Made by a program: the position numbers and the translations under genes. Shown in pieces: positions 45,188 to 54,543 of a stretch of 64,000 bases of DNA; position 1 is the first letter of the stretch; every line of letters starts with the position of its first letter. Source of the stretch: Gemmatimonadota bacterium (GTDB taxonomy: Bacteria > Gemmatimonadota > Gemmatimonadetes > Gemmatimonadales > GWC2-71-9); NCBI GenBank assembly GCA_009692115.1, contig SHZU01000005.1, positions 178,104 through 242,103 on the forward strand, read 5' to 3'. Below the pieces are notes generated by a model, which was not told the origin of the DNA, did no database searches, and saw only the letters and a program-made list of their open reading frames with translations.

Positions 45188-45811
45188 GTGTCCATACTCC
45201 AGCACTTGTTCGTCCAAAATCGAGCGTGGGCGGTTGCGACCGAACGCCAGCGCCCCGGCTTCTTCGCCGCCCTCGCCACCCAGCAGGCACCCCGGTACCT
45301 CTGGATCGGTTGCTCCGACAGTCGGGTGCCGGCCAGTGAAATCGTCGGGCTCATGCCGGGCGAACTGTTCGTGCACCGGAACGTCGGGAACGTCGTGGTG
45401 CATACCGATCTCAACTGCCTGTCGGTCCTTCAGTACGCGGTTGATGTGATCAAGGTGGAGCACATCATCGTGTGCGGTCACTATGGCTGCGGAGGCGTGC
45501 GGGCGGCATGGGACGCGGTGCCGTTGGGTCTGATCGACAATTGGCTCCGCCATATCCAGGACGTGGCCGACCGGCATCGCGAGGACCTCGCCGCCCGGCC
45601 GACCGCCGAGAACCGGGTGGACCGGCTCTGCGAGCTGAACGTCCTCGAGCAATCGGCCAACGTCTGTCGGACCTCGATCGTCCAGGAGGCGTGGAGCCGC
45701 GGCCAGCACCTCGCGGTTCATGCCTGGATCTACTCCCTCCAGGACGGCCTGCTTCGGGACCTGGAGTTCACGCATGCCCGCCCTGACCGGCCGAACCAGC
45801 CGGCGCCTTGA
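45188..45811 (+). CDS. Beta-class carbonic anhydrase
   Basis: From GTG 45188 the 207-residue protein has the zinc site Cys42, His98 and Cys101 with the Asp44/Arg46 dyad (WIGCSDSRVPASEI; VCGHYGCGGV), plus GELFVHRNVGNVV. It reversibly hydrates CO2 and is likely cytoplasmic. The start lies in the 116-base divergent gap with the kinase remnant. Its TGA overlaps the TTG start of the next gene. It begins a run of plus-strand genes to 55925. Confidence 0.93.
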   Translation: MSILQHLFVQNRAWAVATERQRPGFFAALATQQAPRYLWIGCSDSRVPASEIVGLMPGELFVHRNVGNVVVHTDLNCLSVLQYAVDVIKVEHIIVCGHYGCGGVRAAWDAVPLGLIDNWLRHIQDVADRHREDLAARPTAENRVDRLCELNVLEQSANVCRTSIVQEAWSRGQHLAVHAWIYSLQDGLLRDLEFTHARPDRPNQPAP

Positions 45812-46842
45812 GCCGACAAACCACCGCGATCCTGATCGAACGTCACGGGCCTCCCGAGGTACTCGTCGAGCGGACCATCCCCCTCGGCGACCCGGGGCCG
45901 GGCCAGGTCCATCTCGAAGTGGCCGCAACCGGCGTCAACTTTGCCGATCTGTTGATGCGGGCCGGCCTCTACGGCACGGTTCCGCCGATGCCTTACAGCC
46001 CTGGGTTCGAAGTGGTCGGCACGGTCCAGGGCATCGGGCCCGGCGTGACCGACTGGGCTCCCGGCGACCGGGCGGTCGGGTTGATTCGGCACGGCGGCTA
46101 CGCCCGCGATCTGATAGTGGCCACGCCCAACCTGTTCCGATACCCAGCCAGTCTGTCCGCGCCTGAGGCGGCGTCGGTCCCGGTGGCGTTTCTCACGGCC
46201 TGGGTGGCCCTGTTCGAATCGGCCCGGCTCCGCGATGGGGAGACCGTCCTCGTCTTGAACGCGGCCGGAGGGGTCGGGACTGCGGCCGTGCAACTCTGTC
46301 GCTGGCGAAACATCCGGGTCATCGGAACAGCGGGCTCGGAGTCAAAACGCCAAGCCGTGGTCGACCGGTTGGGCGCCGCGGCGTGCTTCGACTCGGCCGG
46401 CGATTGGGGTGCCGAGGTGGCGCGGCTGGTCGGTCCCCGCGGGGTGGATGTGGCGCTCGATGCCGTGGGGGGTCGGGCCACGCCGATGTGCCGCTCGCTG
46501 CTGGCGCCGCTTGGCCGATTGGTGTTTTACGGAATGAGCGACGCGATGCCGGCCCGGAAGAAGAACTGGATCGCGATGATCCGGGCGTGGCTCCGCACCG
46601 GCCGGATTCACCCGCTCGACCTGATCGAGCCTAACGCTTCGGTGGCCGGCATCCACCTGCTCCATCTCCACGCGAAAGAATCCCTGCTTCGACCCGCGCT
46701 CGAGCAGATCTATCAGGCGGTCACGGCCGGCGCGCTCACCCCGCTGGTCGACCGAGTGTTCTCGCTGGATCGGGCCGGCGCGATCGAGGCGCATCGGTAT
46801 CTCCACGACCGGCGGGTCTTCGGCAAGGTGGTTTTGGCATGA
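45808..46842 (+). CDS. MDR-superfamily NADPH:quinone oxidoreductase
   Basis: The 344-residue zinc-free MDR protein has TGVNFADLLMRAGLY, PYSPGFEVVG, the NADPH loop LVLNAAGGVGTAAVQL and LDAVGGRATPM. It is closest in style to VAT-1/quinone reductase homologues that reduce quinones or enones. TTG at 45808 overlaps the carbonic anhydrase stop as TTGA, so TTG is favoured; no ATG is near. Forty-six bases separate it from the acylase gene. Confidence 0.9.
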   Translation: MSRQTTAILIERHGPPEVLVERTIPLGDPGPGQVHLEVAATGVNFADLLMRAGLYGTVPPMPYSPGFEVVGTVQGIGPGVTDWAPGDRAVGLIRHGGYARDLIVATPNLFRYPASLSAPEAASVPVAFLTAWVALFESARLRDGETVLVLNAAGGVGTAAVQLCRWRNIRVIGTAGSESKRQAVVDRLGAAACFDSAGDWGAEVARLVGPRGVDVALDAVGGRATPMCRSLLAPLGRLVFYGMSDAMPARKKNWIAMIRAWLRTGRIHPLDLIEPNASVAGIHLLHLHAKESLLRPALEQIYQAVTAGALTPLVDRVFSLDRAGAIEAHRYLHDRRVFGKVVLA

Positions 46843-46888
46843 TGGTACACTTCGGTCGTCCCCTTTTTGCCTGAGCGTGGAGGTGGTC

Positions 46889-49099
46889 GTGACGAATGCC
46901 TTTTCGTGGCGGATGCTCTGGCTGGTCGCGTCAATCGTGGCGGCCGGATCGCCGCCCGCCCCGCTCGGCGCCCAAGCCGGCCGGACCACCATCTACCGAG
47001 ATACCTGGGGCGTGCCCCATATCTACGCCGACCGGGAAGCCGACGGATACTACGGTTTCGGGTTCGTCGCCGCGGAAGACGAGGGTGAGTTCATCGGCCG
47101 GATTGCTCTGGCCTCCCGCGGCACCGCCGCTTCGGCGTTAGGCGCCGAGGGAGTCGAGTCGGACTACACCTCCCGGCTCTGGCGCCACTATGCCGAGTCT
47201 CGAATCGGGCTCAACCGGCTCAGCCCGGAATTGCGGCGGAACTACGACCGGTGGGCCCAGGGCTTTAACCAGTACGTGACCGACCATCGGACGGCCCTGC
47301 CGGCGTGGATGCCGGTGCTTACCGCCGTCGATTTGGTCGCCATTTCCCGGTGGCTGCTCTGGCTTGCCTATCAGGCCGGCGACGGATTGTCGAAATGCCG
47401 GGCCTCGGGCGTGGAGTTGTCGGCGGCCACGGAGGCCGGGCTCGCCAATCGGGCGGTGGCCGCTTCGAACGAATGGGTGGTGGCTCCCTGGCGAACCGCC
47501 GGCGGCCGCACCATGGTGCTGAGCGACCCCCATGGCGGAGTCGACGGGCAGTTTGTCTTTGAGTTCCGGCTCCATGCGGGCCAACTGGAGATCGGCGGGT
47601 TTTCCGTTGTGGCGATGCCGCTGTTGATCCAGAATCGCCGGGTGTCGTGGGGCATGACCACGGGGGCCCCGAGCGTGGCGGATTGCTATGAGGTCCGGCT
47701 CGATCCGGGTAGCACCGACCGCTATCAGATTGATGGCCGCCCGCACCGAATCATTCGAGAGTCCACTCGGATCGAGGTAGCGGGCGGGCCGCCGGTGGTT
47801 CGGACCCTCGAATACACCCGGCACAATGGCGTCCTCTCGCCGGTGGTGGCCCGGAAGGACGGCAAGGTCTGGGTGGTCAGCACCAGTTACATGGACCGGG
47901 CCGGTGATTTCGACGAAGAAGTGTACCGGATGGCGCTGGCCCGGAATGTCGGGGAGGTCAAAGCCGCCATGCGGATTCAAGGGATGTTCCCACAAAACGT
48001 CATGGTGGGCGACGCCGACGGCGGCAGTTTTTACCTCCGAGCGGGGCGAACGCCCCGCCGCCCGCCGGGTGTCAACTGGCGGCGGGCGCTCGACGGCAAC
48101 ACCGCCAAGACCGCCTGGCTCGGTATCCACCCGGTCGAGGACCTGGTTCAGATCGAGAACCCCACCAGCGGCTACATGCTGAACAACAACATCGCGCCCG
48201 ACCGGATGTTCGAGGGCAGCCCGCTTACCGCCGACCGGTATCCGGACTACATCTTCAACGACCAATCGGGGCGTACCAACTCACGGGGCCGGCGAGCGAC
48301 CGAGGTCCTGTCGGCGGCCGTTCGGTTCACGGCCGCGGACGCGATCGACTTGGCGCTCGATGAACAATGGATCGACACTGACCGGTGGCGAGAGGCGCTC
48401 CGCCGGACCCTGGCGAGCGATCCGGCCCGAATCGCCGCCTTCTCGCCTGCCGCCCGGATCCTTGCCGATCGATTGCTTCGATTCGACGGCCAGGCGCGGG
48501 CGGATTCGAAGGCCGCGTTAGGTTATTGGTATTGGCGGACGACCCTGCTCCGCCAGGCGGGTGCCGCGGGGACCATGGCGGTCCTGGATTCCGGCACCAA
48601 TCCGGCCGCTCCAATCGGGGCCGGCGTGGCCGACCGGGTATTCGCCGCGCTTGACGGAGCGGTCGCGGCCATGGCCCGGGAGAGCCGGACCGAGGCGACC
48701 CTGGGTGAGGTGTTTCGGATCGGCCGCCCCGGTTCGACCTCATACCCGGTAGGCGGCGTGGCCCTCGCACCCGATAACCGGGCCCTCTGCGAGGGCTTGG
48801 TGTCGTGGAACCTGCTCTGCGTCCATACCCTTCGGGCCTTCACGGCAACGGCACCCGACTCGAGCGGCCACCGGATGGCCGAGATCGGGTCGCGGTTGTT
48901 GCGGTTGACGATCTTCAGCGACCCGATCCAGTCGTTCACCCTTCATAATTTCGGCCAGACCCCGAAGGCCGGTTCGCCCCATCGGGACGACCAAGCCCGG
49001 TTGACCAGCGAACGGCGCCTCAAGCCGATGCTGTTCGACCGAGCGGAGCTGATGCCCCATGTCACATCGCAGATGACCCTCGAGGTACCGCCGCTATGA
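46889..49099 (+). CDS. Penicillin-acylase-family Ntn hydrolase (S45)
   Basis: From GTG 46889 (GGAGG at 46879-46883) the precursor is about 736 residues. It has a signal peptide (LWLVASIVAAGSPPAPLGAQ), the alpha-chain motif IYRDTWGVPHIYA and the beta-chain start at Ser193 in AASNEWVVAPWRT, where autocatalysis exposes the nucleophilic Ser. Related enzymes cleave the acyl amide of penicillins, acyl-homoserine lactones or glutaryl-cephalosporins in the periplasm. PSGYMLNNNIAP-like text near 430 (TSGYMLNNNIAP) supplies the oxyanion-hole Asn. It overlaps the next gene by ATGA. Confidence 0.9.
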   Translation: MTNAFSWRMLWLVASIVAAGSPPAPLGAQAGRTTIYRDTWGVPHIYADREADGYYGFGFVAAEDEGEFIGRIALASRGTAASALGAEGVESDYTSRLWRHYAESRIGLNRLSPELRRNYDRWAQGFNQYVTDHRTALPAWMPVLTAVDLVAISRWLLWLAYQAGDGLSKCRASGVELSAATEAGLANRAVAASNEWVVAPWRTAGGRTMVLSDPHGGVDGQFVFEFRLHAGQLEIGGFSVVAMPLLIQNRRVSWGMTTGAPSVADCYEVRLDPGSTDRYQIDGRPHRIIRESTRIEVAGGPPVVRTLEYTRHNGVLSPVVARKDGKVWVVSTSYMDRAGDFDEEVYRMALARNVGEVKAAMRIQGMFPQNVMVGDADGGSFYLRAGRTPRRPPGVNWRRALDGNTAKTAWLGIHPVEDLVQIENPTSGYMLNNNIAPDRMFEGSPLTADRYPDYIFNDQSGRTNSRGRRATEVLSAAVRFTAADAIDLALDEQWIDTDRWREALRRTLASDPARIAAFSPAARILADRLLRFDGQARADSKAALGYWYWRTTLLRQAGAAGTMAVLDSGTNPAAPIGAGVADRVFAALDGAVAAMARESRTEATLGEVFRIGRPGSTSYPVGGVALAPDNRALCEGLVSWNLLCVHTLRAFTATAPDSSGHRMAEIGSRLLRLTIFSDPIQSFTLHNFGQTPKAGSPHRDDQARLTSERRLKPMLFDRAELMPHVTSQMTLEVPPL

Positions 49100-52000
49100 C
49101 GACAACGAAGACCCAGCGCTCCGCCTTCGTGGTCGCCATCGTACTGGCCGGGGCCGGCGAGTTGCCGGCGCAGCGGACCGGCGAATGGAATGTCACCGAA
49201 CCCCGGGGCAAGACCCGAGTGATCGATTTCACCGTCGATCAGGGTACCTACATGTCGGTCGATCCCTCGCCGGACGGGGCGTGGGTGGTGTTCGATCTCC
49301 TCGGGCACGTGTATCGGGTCCGGATGGCCGGCGGTACGGCCGAGAACCTGACGGCCGGGAGCGGGATCGCGCTCAACTACCATCCGCGGGTGTCGCCGGA
49401 CGGGCGGGAGATCGCGTTTGTCTCCGACCGGAGTGGGCAGGACAACCTCTGGGTCATGAACTTCGACGGCTCCAATCCGAGGCAGATCCTTGCGGACGAC
49501 GATTCCCGGGCGGCGGAACCGGCGTGGAGCCCGGACGGCCAGTCGATTCTGATTTCCCGAAAAATGAAATCACCGGCGGGGTTCTATCGGACCAACGACG
49601 AGATCTGGCAGTTCTCCCGTGCCGGGGGGCCGGGCAAGGTTCTCGTGAAGCTGGCACCCTCGGCGTCTTCGGTTCCGGCGCGGGCCGGCTATTGGGTCGG
49701 CCAGGATCGGGCCCAGTGGCCCTCGATGTCGCCCGACGGCCGTTTCGTCTACTTCCACTCGTCGCTGTTTTCTGGTGCCGACCGGCGGCTCCGCCGCCTC
49801 GAGGTGGCCTCGGGCCGGATCGATGATTTGACCGAGGCCAAAGATCGGTACCTCACCTGCTGCGGCCGGACCAGTTATCCGGCCCGGCTCGGCGAGATCG
49901 CGCCCGAGGTGTCGCCGGACGGCCGGTGGCTTGCCTTTGCCCGAAAGATTCCCGGGGCGAAGACGTCGTACCGGGGCCACGATTACGTCGGTCGGACCGC
50001 GCTCTGGCTCCGCAATCTCGAGACCGGTACCGATCGAGTGATCATGGATCCGATTACCAGCGACGCGATGGACCTCCATCCCGCCTGGGATCACCGGGCC
50101 TTGCCCGGATATGCCTGGACCCGGGACGGCAAGTCGATCATCCTGACCCAAGGCGGGAAGATCCGGCGGCTCTCGGTCGAGTCGGCCCGGGTGGAAACGA
50201 TTCCGTTCGAGGCCCGGATCCGCCGGGAAATTTCGGAGATGGCCCGGCATGCGGCCAAGATCGACGATCGATCGTTCCAGCCGAAGGCGCTCCGCTGGCC
50301 GGTCTCGTCACCCGACGGCCGGCGGCTGGTCTTCGAAGCGGTCGGGCGACTGTGGATCAAGAGTCTGCCGAACGGTGCTGTGTCGCCGCTCGTCACGACC
50401 CCGGCGGCGGCGTTCGAATTAACGCCCGCGTGGTCGCCCGACGGCCAAACGGTGGTCTTCACGACCTGGAGCGACACCGAGAGCGGCGCGGTCTGGCGGG
50501 TGCGGCCCGGCCAAGCGCCGGAGCGGCTTACCGAGACCCCGGGCCGCTATCTCCATCCCCAGTTCGCGGCCGACCGGCGGACCGTGGTGGTCAACCGATG
50601 GGCGCCCGCCATGAACTATTTCCCCGACGCCGCCGGGTGGGAACTCGTGGCGCTCGGCGACGGCGGCCGGTCATCGGTGGTCCGGGGTCCGGGGCCCGTA
50701 GTGGCGACGGCCTTCGACAGCGCGGGCCTCGAATACCGGGTCCGCGGCACCACCCTCGTCGCCACCCGGTCAAGCGGCCGGAATCCGTGGCTCCATCCGG
50801 TGGTGGCCGGGTCGGTGGCGCTGGTGGCGCCGTCACCGGACGGCCGGTGGCTCGCGATCCAGCAGCAACACGACATCTACCTCGCCCCATTGCCGGCGGT
50901 GGCGGCCGGCGATTCCCTGATGGTCAGCCTGGCGGATGACTCGCCGTCGCTTCGGCGGCTGACCCGGCAGGGCGGGATGTTTGCTCGGTGGCGGAATGCC
51001 ACCACGGTCGAAATGGTGAGCGCCAACCGCTACCTGGTCCATAACGTGACCACCCAGGTCACCGACACGATCCCGATCGGCTTCGACGTCCCCCGCGATC
51101 GGGGGCTCGGGACCATGGCATTTACCGAAGCCCGAATCGTCACTCTCGACCAGCGGCGGGTCATCGAGCGCGGTACGGTGGTGGTGACGGACGGGCGGAT
51201 TGCTTGCGTCGGGGTCTGTTCGCTGACGGGGATCGGGCACCGGGTCGATGCTCGCGGCAAGACGATTATTCCGGGGTGGGTTGATGTCCATGCCCATCAC
51301 ACGACCGATGAGACCGACGGAATGATCCCGGAGCATCGGGCGTCGTCAGCCCGCTACTTGGCCTGGGGCGTAACGACCACCCACGATCCCGCCAGCCAGG
51401 AACAATCGAGCTTCTCGCTTTCGGAAATGATCGAGGCCGGCCGCCTCACCGGACCCCGCACTTACTCGACGGGCGTCCCGCTCACCTGCAGTGATTTCGA
51501 TGATCTCCGAAACATCGCGTCCTACCAAGACGCGCTCGATCACATCCGGCGCGAGGCAAACCTCGGGGCGATCTCGATCAAGGATTACCGGCAGTGCACC
51601 CGGATCCAACGCCAGATGCTGGCCGAAGCGGCGCGGGCCGCCGGGGTCACCCTGACCTCGGAGGGCTCCGATCCGTTGTACTTGGTCGGCTTGATCATGA
51701 ATGGCAGCACCGGCTGGGAACACGCCATCCAGTATCACCCGCTCTACGCCGACTACACCAAGTTTCTCGGCAAGGCCGGAGCGCACTACTCGGCGCAGCT
51801 GTTCATTTCCGATTATCCTCATGGCGCGGCCATCGATTATTGGCTGGGGCAAGAGGATCTCTGGCGGAACCACAAGGTTCGGGAATGGAGCCTCTGGCCG
51901 GAAACGGCCTTCCGCCGCGGCCTGACGAAGAAGCCGCTCGAAGAGTTTATCTTCCCGATCCTGGCCGAGGGCGCGGCCGACATCAAGCGGAACGGCGGGT

Positions 52001-52389
52001 ATCTCGGGGTCGGTGCTCACGGCGAGCAAGATGGTCTCGGCACCCACTGGGAGGTCTGGAGTTATGCCCAGGCGCTGACCCCAATGGAGGCGCTCGAGGC
52101 GGCCAGTCTCGACGGGGCCCACTTCCTCGGACTCGAACGGGAGCTGGGTTCGATTGCGCGCGGCAAGTTGGCGGACTTGGTGGTGCTCAATTCGAATCCC
52201 CTGGTGGACATTCGAAAGACCACCGACATTCGGTACGTGATGAAAGCGGGCCGGCTCTATGAGGCTCGAACGATGGATGAGATCTGGCCTCGGCAGAAGC
52301 CGTACGGGAGGAAACCGTGGGACCAGCCCGAGATCCACCGGCTCGATGTCCGGCCTGATACCTACTGGGATCGGTCAAATCGGCACTAG
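49096..52389 (+). CDS. Secreted PD40/TolB-propeller amidohydrolase fusion protein (second copy)
   Basis: The 1097-residue protein matches the gene at 947 in layout: signal peptide, WNVTEPRGKTRVIDFTVDQG entry, a SPDG-rich propeller and a C-terminal amidohydrolase. The metal site is DVHAHHTTDE (His732, His734), with Lys in AISIKDYRQ, His in TGWEHAIQ and VGAHGEQDG. It closes with GKLADLVVLNSNPL. The propeller may present or gate a large substrate. Coupling by ATGA to the acylase suggests both act on the same compounds. It probably arose from the first copy or a common ancestor by duplication. Confidence 0.92.
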   Translation: MTTTKTQRSAFVVAIVLAGAGELPAQRTGEWNVTEPRGKTRVIDFTVDQGTYMSVDPSPDGAWVVFDLLGHVYRVRMAGGTAENLTAGSGIALNYHPRVSPDGREIAFVSDRSGQDNLWVMNFDGSNPRQILADDDSRAAEPAWSPDGQSILISRKMKSPAGFYRTNDEIWQFSRAGGPGKVLVKLAPSASSVPARAGYWVGQDRAQWPSMSPDGRFVYFHSSLFSGADRRLRRLEVASGRIDDLTEAKDRYLTCCGRTSYPARLGEIAPEVSPDGRWLAFARKIPGAKTSYRGHDYVGRTALWLRNLETGTDRVIMDPITSDAMDLHPAWDHRALPGYAWTRDGKSIILTQGGKIRRLSVESARVETIPFEARIRREISEMARHAAKIDDRSFQPKALRWPVSSPDGRRLVFEAVGRLWIKSLPNGAVSPLVTTPAAAFELTPAWSPDGQTVVFTTWSDTESGAVWRVRPGQAPERLTETPGRYLHPQFAADRRTVVVNRWAPAMNYFPDAAGWELVALGDGGRSSVVRGPGPVVATAFDSAGLEYRVRGTTLVATRSSGRNPWLHPVVAGSVALVAPSPDGRWLAIQQQHDIYLAPLPAVAAGDSLMVSLADDSPSLRRLTRQGGMFARWRNATTVEMVSANRYLVHNVTTQVTDTIPIGFDVPRDRGLGTMAFTEARIVTLDQRRVIERGTVVVTDGRIACVGVCSLTGIGHRVDARGKTIIPGWVDVHAHHTTDETDGMIPEHRASSARYLAWGVTTTHDPASQEQSSFSLSEMIEAGRLTGPRTYSTGVPLTCSDFDDLRNIASYQDALDHIRREANLGAISIKDYRQCTRIQRQMLAEAARAAGVTLTSEGSDPLYLVGLIMNGSTGWEHAIQYHPLYADYTKFLGKAGAHYSAQLFISDYPHGAAIDYWLGQEDLWRNHKVREWSLWPETAFRRGLTKKPLEEFIFPILAEGAADIKRNGGYLGVGAHGEQDGLGTHWEVWSYAQALTPMEALEAASLDGAHFLGLERELGSIARGKLADLVVLNSNPLVDIRKTTDIRYVMKAGRLYEARTMDEIWPRQKPYGRKPWDQPEIHRLDVRPDTYWDRSNRH

Positions 52390-52438
52390 GTTCGCGTCCC
52401 GCACGCGATTTCTCCCGACGGCGAAAGCACGGTCAAAC

Positions 52439-52723
52439 GTGAAACTGTCCCTTCTGGCTCTTCTCGTCTTTGCCCCCGTTGGGCGCCTCGCCGCCCAGCC
52501 GGTCCCGATTCCGGCGAACACGGTCACCCCGTTCACCGTCCGGGGACATCGGCTCATGGTACCGGTCCAGAGCACCTGGTTCCCGCTCTACGACCGGAAC
52601 CCCCAGACCTACGTGCCGAACATTATCGAGGCAAAGGCCGGCGACTTCAGGGCCCAAACCCACCGGGTGGATCACGGGCCGAAGGTGCCGAGTCACCTGG
52701 CGGTGGGGGTGGTTCCCGACTGA
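52439..52723 (+). pseudogene. Mini-CocE: signal peptide fused in frame to a CocE C-terminal tail
   Basis: The 94-residue frame (GTG 52439) reads a signal peptide (SLLALLVFAPVGRLAAQ), then PVPIPANTVTPFTVRGHRL and MVPVQSTWFPLYDRNPQTYV, which is the final jelly-roll segment of CocE/NonD hydrolases. The 500-residue catalytic core is absent. The frame is intact and its TGA overlaps the ATG of the following full CocE gene (TGATG). It may be a deletion product retained by translational coupling; whether it makes a stable secreted peptide is unknown. Confidence 0.65.
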
Positions 52724-54543
52724 TGATGAGGATCCGCGCGGTTACGTTCGCGGTGGGGCTGATCGGCACGTTCACCGTTCGCACCACGCTGGCCCAGCGG
52801 CCTGAGGCCGGGAATTACTCGACGGTCCGATACCAGATCGTCGAGACCCGGAGCATCATGGTCACGATGCGCGACGGGGTCCGGGTGTCGGTGGACCTCT
52901 ATCGGCCGGCCGCTCCGGGGCCGCAGGCCGGGATTCTCTACATCACGCCCTATGACAACGCCGGGATCCGGGCCCGGGCCCGATGGTTTGCCGAGCGCGG
53001 TTTCGCGGTCATCGCGGTTGACTCGCGGGGCCGGTTTGATTCCGAGGGTGATTGGGACCCGTTCACCCCCAACCACAAGACCGACGGCTACGATCTGGTC
53101 GAGTGGATTGCCAAGCAGCCGTGGAGCAACGGCCGGGTCGGGATGATCGGCGGATCGTACTCGGGCTGGACCCAATGGTGGACGGCCAGCCAGGCGCCGC
53201 CGGCGCTCAAGGCGATCGCGCCGCAGGTCGCGCCCCCCGACCAGATGGAGAACATCCCCTATCAGAACGGGATCATGTTGGGGGCCTTCGTCGATTGGGC
53301 CGGTTGGATGTCGGGCCGGACCGCGCAGGTGGTCGACAGTGGTCCGTACGGCGGCTACACCAACACCCGGGCCCGCGACCTCTGGCACACCCCGTACCTC
53401 ACGCTCAACGAGGCGCGCGGGCTGGCGTTTGCGCCTTGGTGGGAGACCTGGATCCGGGCCAACCTCTCGACCCATCCCTATTGGAAAGGGATCTCGTATC
53501 AGGGCCCCGAGAACTACGCCCGGATGACGGTGCCGGCGCTCAACATGACCGGCTGGTTCGATGCGGATTTCCCGGGCTCGCCGATGAATTATCTCGGCAT
53601 GAAAGCCTACGGTGGGTCCGTCGAGGGGCGCCGGCCCAAGCTGATGATCGGACCGTGGTACCACGGGCTCAACGAACGGGTGGTGGGCGGCATCGACTAC
53701 GGGCCCGAGGCCTTGATCGATCTCGACGGCTATATCGCCCGGTGGTACGACTACTACCTCAAGGGGATCGACAACGGCGTCGTCAACGATCCGCCGGTCT
53801 GGGTCTTCGTGATGGGGCCGAACCGGTGGTATGCGGAAAAGGACTGGCCGCTTCCGGAGACCAAGTGGACGCCATACTACTTGACCAGCGGCGGGCGGGC
53901 CAACTCGCTCAAGGGTGACGGCGTCTTGTCGGCCACCCAGCCGAAGACGGCCGGGCTCGATACCTACGTGTACGATCCCGAGCACCCGACCCAGTCGACC
54001 TACGGAACCCACGGCCACATTCCCGGCGCGGTCGATGCCCGGCTCGGTGCCATCGGCGACGAGGTCGTGGTCTACCAGACCCCGGTGCTCGGCGAAGACG
54101 TCGAGGTCACCGGGCCGATCGAGGCGACCCTGTTTGCCGCCACCTCGGCGAAGGACACCGATTGGATGCTCCGGCTGGTCGACGTCCATCCGAGCGGCTA
54201 TGCGGCGTTGCTCGGCGAAGGCATCATGCGGGCGCGGAACCGCGACCCGGCCGCGGGAGGGCGGTTCAACGCGGCGCAGTTGAGCACCATCGAACCCAAT
54301 AAGGTCTACGAGTACCGGATCAAGTTCTGGCGAGTTACCGGCAACGTCTTTGCGAAGGGCCACCGGATCCGGCTCGAGATCTCGAGCAGCTACTATCCGT
54401 TCTATCTCCGAAATCTCAATTCCGGCGCCGACAACGCCGGACTGGCCACCGAGTCGGTGGTGGCGACGCAACGGATTCACCATGGAGCGACGTATCCCTC
54501 GCGGATCCTCCTGCCGGTCATTCCCGCCAGGGGCGACAGGTGA
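52723..54543 (+). CDS. CocE/NonD-family secreted hydrolase (S15 type)
   Basis: The 606-residue protein has a signal peptide (VTFAVGLIGTFTVRTTLAQ), nucleophile Ser145 in MIGGSYSGWTQWW, VDSRGRFDSEGDWDP before it and His in IGPWYHGLNE. The C-terminal jelly-roll ends with FAKGHRIRLEISSSYYPFYL and NLNSGADNAG. It is closely similar to the protein at 59041-60882 (same DSEGDWDPF / DSDGEWDPF block). It lies between the mini-CocE and the beta-lactamase-fold gene with overlapping codons on both sides. It likely hydrolyses an ester or amide outside the cytoplasm. Confidence 0.92.
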   Translation: MMRIRAVTFAVGLIGTFTVRTTLAQRPEAGNYSTVRYQIVETRSIMVTMRDGVRVSVDLYRPAAPGPQAGILYITPYDNAGIRARARWFAERGFAVIAVDSRGRFDSEGDWDPFTPNHKTDGYDLVEWIAKQPWSNGRVGMIGGSYSGWTQWWTASQAPPALKAIAPQVAPPDQMENIPYQNGIMLGAFVDWAGWMSGRTAQVVDSGPYGGYTNTRARDLWHTPYLTLNEARGLAFAPWWETWIRANLSTHPYWKGISYQGPENYARMTVPALNMTGWFDADFPGSPMNYLGMKAYGGSVEGRRPKLMIGPWYHGLNERVVGGIDYGPEALIDLDGYIARWYDYYLKGIDNGVVNDPPVWVFVMGPNRWYAEKDWPLPETKWTPYYLTSGGRANSLKGDGVLSATQPKTAGLDTYVYDPEHPTQSTYGTHGHIPGAVDARLGAIGDEVVVYQTPVLGEDVEVTGPIEATLFAATSAKDTDWMLRLVDVHPSGYAALLGEGIMRARNRDPAAGGRFNAAQLSTIEPNKVYEYRIKFWRVTGNVFAKGHRIRLEISSSYYPFYLRNLNSGADNAGLATESVVATQRIHHGATYPSRILLPVIPARGDR

